A stretch of 64,000 nucleotides of DNA from Hydrogenophaga sp. (GTDB lineage: Bacteria > Pseudomonadota > Gammaproteobacteria > Burkholderiales > Burkholderiaceae_C). The position numbers and the translations under genes are program-made. This document shows, piece by piece, positions 63,493 through 64,000 of the stretch (positions are counted from its first letter, which is position 1; each line of letters opens with the position of its first letter). The stretch covers positions 62,001 through 126,000 of the forward strand of contig JAGKSX010000003.1 in assembly GCA_018993155.1 (NCBI GenBank), written 5' to 3'. Below the pieces are notes generated by a model that worked only from the letters and a program-made list of their open reading frames with translations, was not told where the DNA came from and made no database searches.

Positions 63493-64000
63493 ATGAGCCT
63501 GGCCGACACCGATGCACCCCCCGCCGACGAGGCGCCGCGCCGCCCGCGCGGCCGCCCGCGCAAGACCGCCGATGAACGCGACGACGGCAACCGCCGTCGT
63601 GAGCTGATCGCGGGGGCCGCCCGCCTGTTCCGCCAGCAGGGGTTCGCCGCCACCAGCACGCGCGACATCGCCGCCGCCGTGGGCATGCGCTCGGGCTCGC
63701 CCTTCTACCACTTCGAAAGCAAGGATGCCCTTCTCGGCGCGGTGATGCTCGAAGGCATGCAGGGCGCGCTGCAGCGCCAGCAGGCCGCGCTGGCCTTGCT
63801 GCCGCCCGGTGCGCCGCCACGCGAGCGCCTGCGCGTTTTGATGCGCAACCACTTCGAGGTGCTGCTCGGGCCCGACAGCGATTTCATTCCCGTGATGCTG
63901 TACGAATGGCGCTCGCTCAACACCGCGCAGCGCGGCGAGGTCAACCAGTTGAAGGACCGCTACGAGGGCGACTGGGTGCCCGAGCTGGAAGCCCTGCACG
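63493..64000 (+). CDS. TetR-family transcriptional regulator (3' truncated by window edge)
   Basis: The frame is open from the ATG at 63493 to the window end, giving 169 residues without a stop. After a Pro/Arg-rich linker (PRRPRGRPRKTADERD) comes a TetR HTH: ELIAGAARLFRQQGFAATSTRDIAAAVGMRSGSPFYHFESKDALL. A helical ligand domain follows (LRVLMRNHFEVLLGPDSDFIPVMLYEWRSL). The YEWR segment is common in TetR regulators of fatty-acid or acyl-CoA metabolism genes. A palindrome lies upstream. Confidence 0.86.
   Translation, partial: MSLADTDAPPADEAPRRPRGRPRKTADERDDGNRRRELIAGAARLFRQQGFAATSTRDIAAAVGMRSGSPFYHFESKDALLGAVMLEGMQGALQRQQAALALLPPGAPPRERLRVLMRNHFEVLLGPDSDFIPVMLYEWRSLNTAQRGEVNQLKDRYEGDWVPELEALH

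Noticed and set aside
63442..63999. Minus-strand frame opposite the TetR gene
   Set aside because: The plus strand encodes a clear TetR helix-turn-helix in the same place.

Overview
The window is a GC-rich (about 68-70 %), densely packed chromosomal segment. I place it in Burkholderiales, most likely Comamonadaceae (Hydrogenophaga-like). The reasons are six Bug-family (tripartite tricarboxylate type) periplasmic binding proteins without their membrane partners, five LysR regulators, the many CoA-linked catabolic genes and the recurring ribosome-binding leader AGGAGACAAGACATG. The genus is an inference. No rRNA, tRNA, CRISPR array, integrase or transposase was seen.

Left part (1-8.8 kb): a fatty-acid beta-oxidation block. 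It holds the 3' end of an acyl-CoA dehydrogenase, a DUF2147 protein, a fused 3-hydroxyacyl-CoA dehydrogenase/enoyl-CoA hydratase, a thiolase, a hotdog thioesterase, an opposed patatin/beta-barrel protein (PlpD-like, type Vd) and an enoyl-CoA hydratase/isomerase. From 8.8 to 11.9 kb lies a scar-like island: an XRE regulator with palindromic operators, a broken nucleotidyltransferase gene, gene fragments, a 58-bp duplicate of the 3' end of the upstream hydratase gene, and an orphan DUF1810-fusion protein.

Middle part (12-33 kb): catabolism of aromatic or other organic acids, mostly on the minus strand. One tight cluster encodes an MhpA-like flavin hydroxylase, an FAH-family hydrolase, an extradiol ring-cleavage dioxygenase with its metal ligands intact, an ACMSD-like amidohydrolase and a Bug receptor, with a divergent LysR gene. 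Next come two crotonase-family genes, a 3-oxoadipyl-CoA-type thiolase, a second amidohydrolase, a DhbE-like aryl-acid ligase, an SDR and another Bug receptor with its LysR gene. Further modules hold a GlcG/HbpS-like protein, a Bug receptor and a ThDP enzyme beside an AraC gene, then an aspartoacylase-like hydrolase, a Bug receptor and a LysR gene.

Right part (34-64 kb): a liv-type ABC transporter (substrate-binding protein, two ATPases, two permeases) is interrupted by an opposed AraC gene and continues into a TIM-barrel PEP-hydrolase-like protein, an SRPBCC protein and a UPF0261 protein. The first and last of these three are the two halves of the plant Tm-1 protein. After a TPR-methyltransferase and a DsbA-like isomerase come two class III CoA-transferases around a LysR/YfcG-like GST pair and a Bug receptor. 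Next is an ECF42 sigma-factor operon with YciI/DGPF, VOC and SRPBCC proteins and a predicted ECF42-type promoter, then a Bug/MarR pair, a LysR/YgiD/YpfH-like block and an MGDG-synthase-like glycosyltransferase. The right end has an AT-rich foreign ORF beside a remnant of a minus-strand gene, and the 5' part of a TetR gene that runs off the window.
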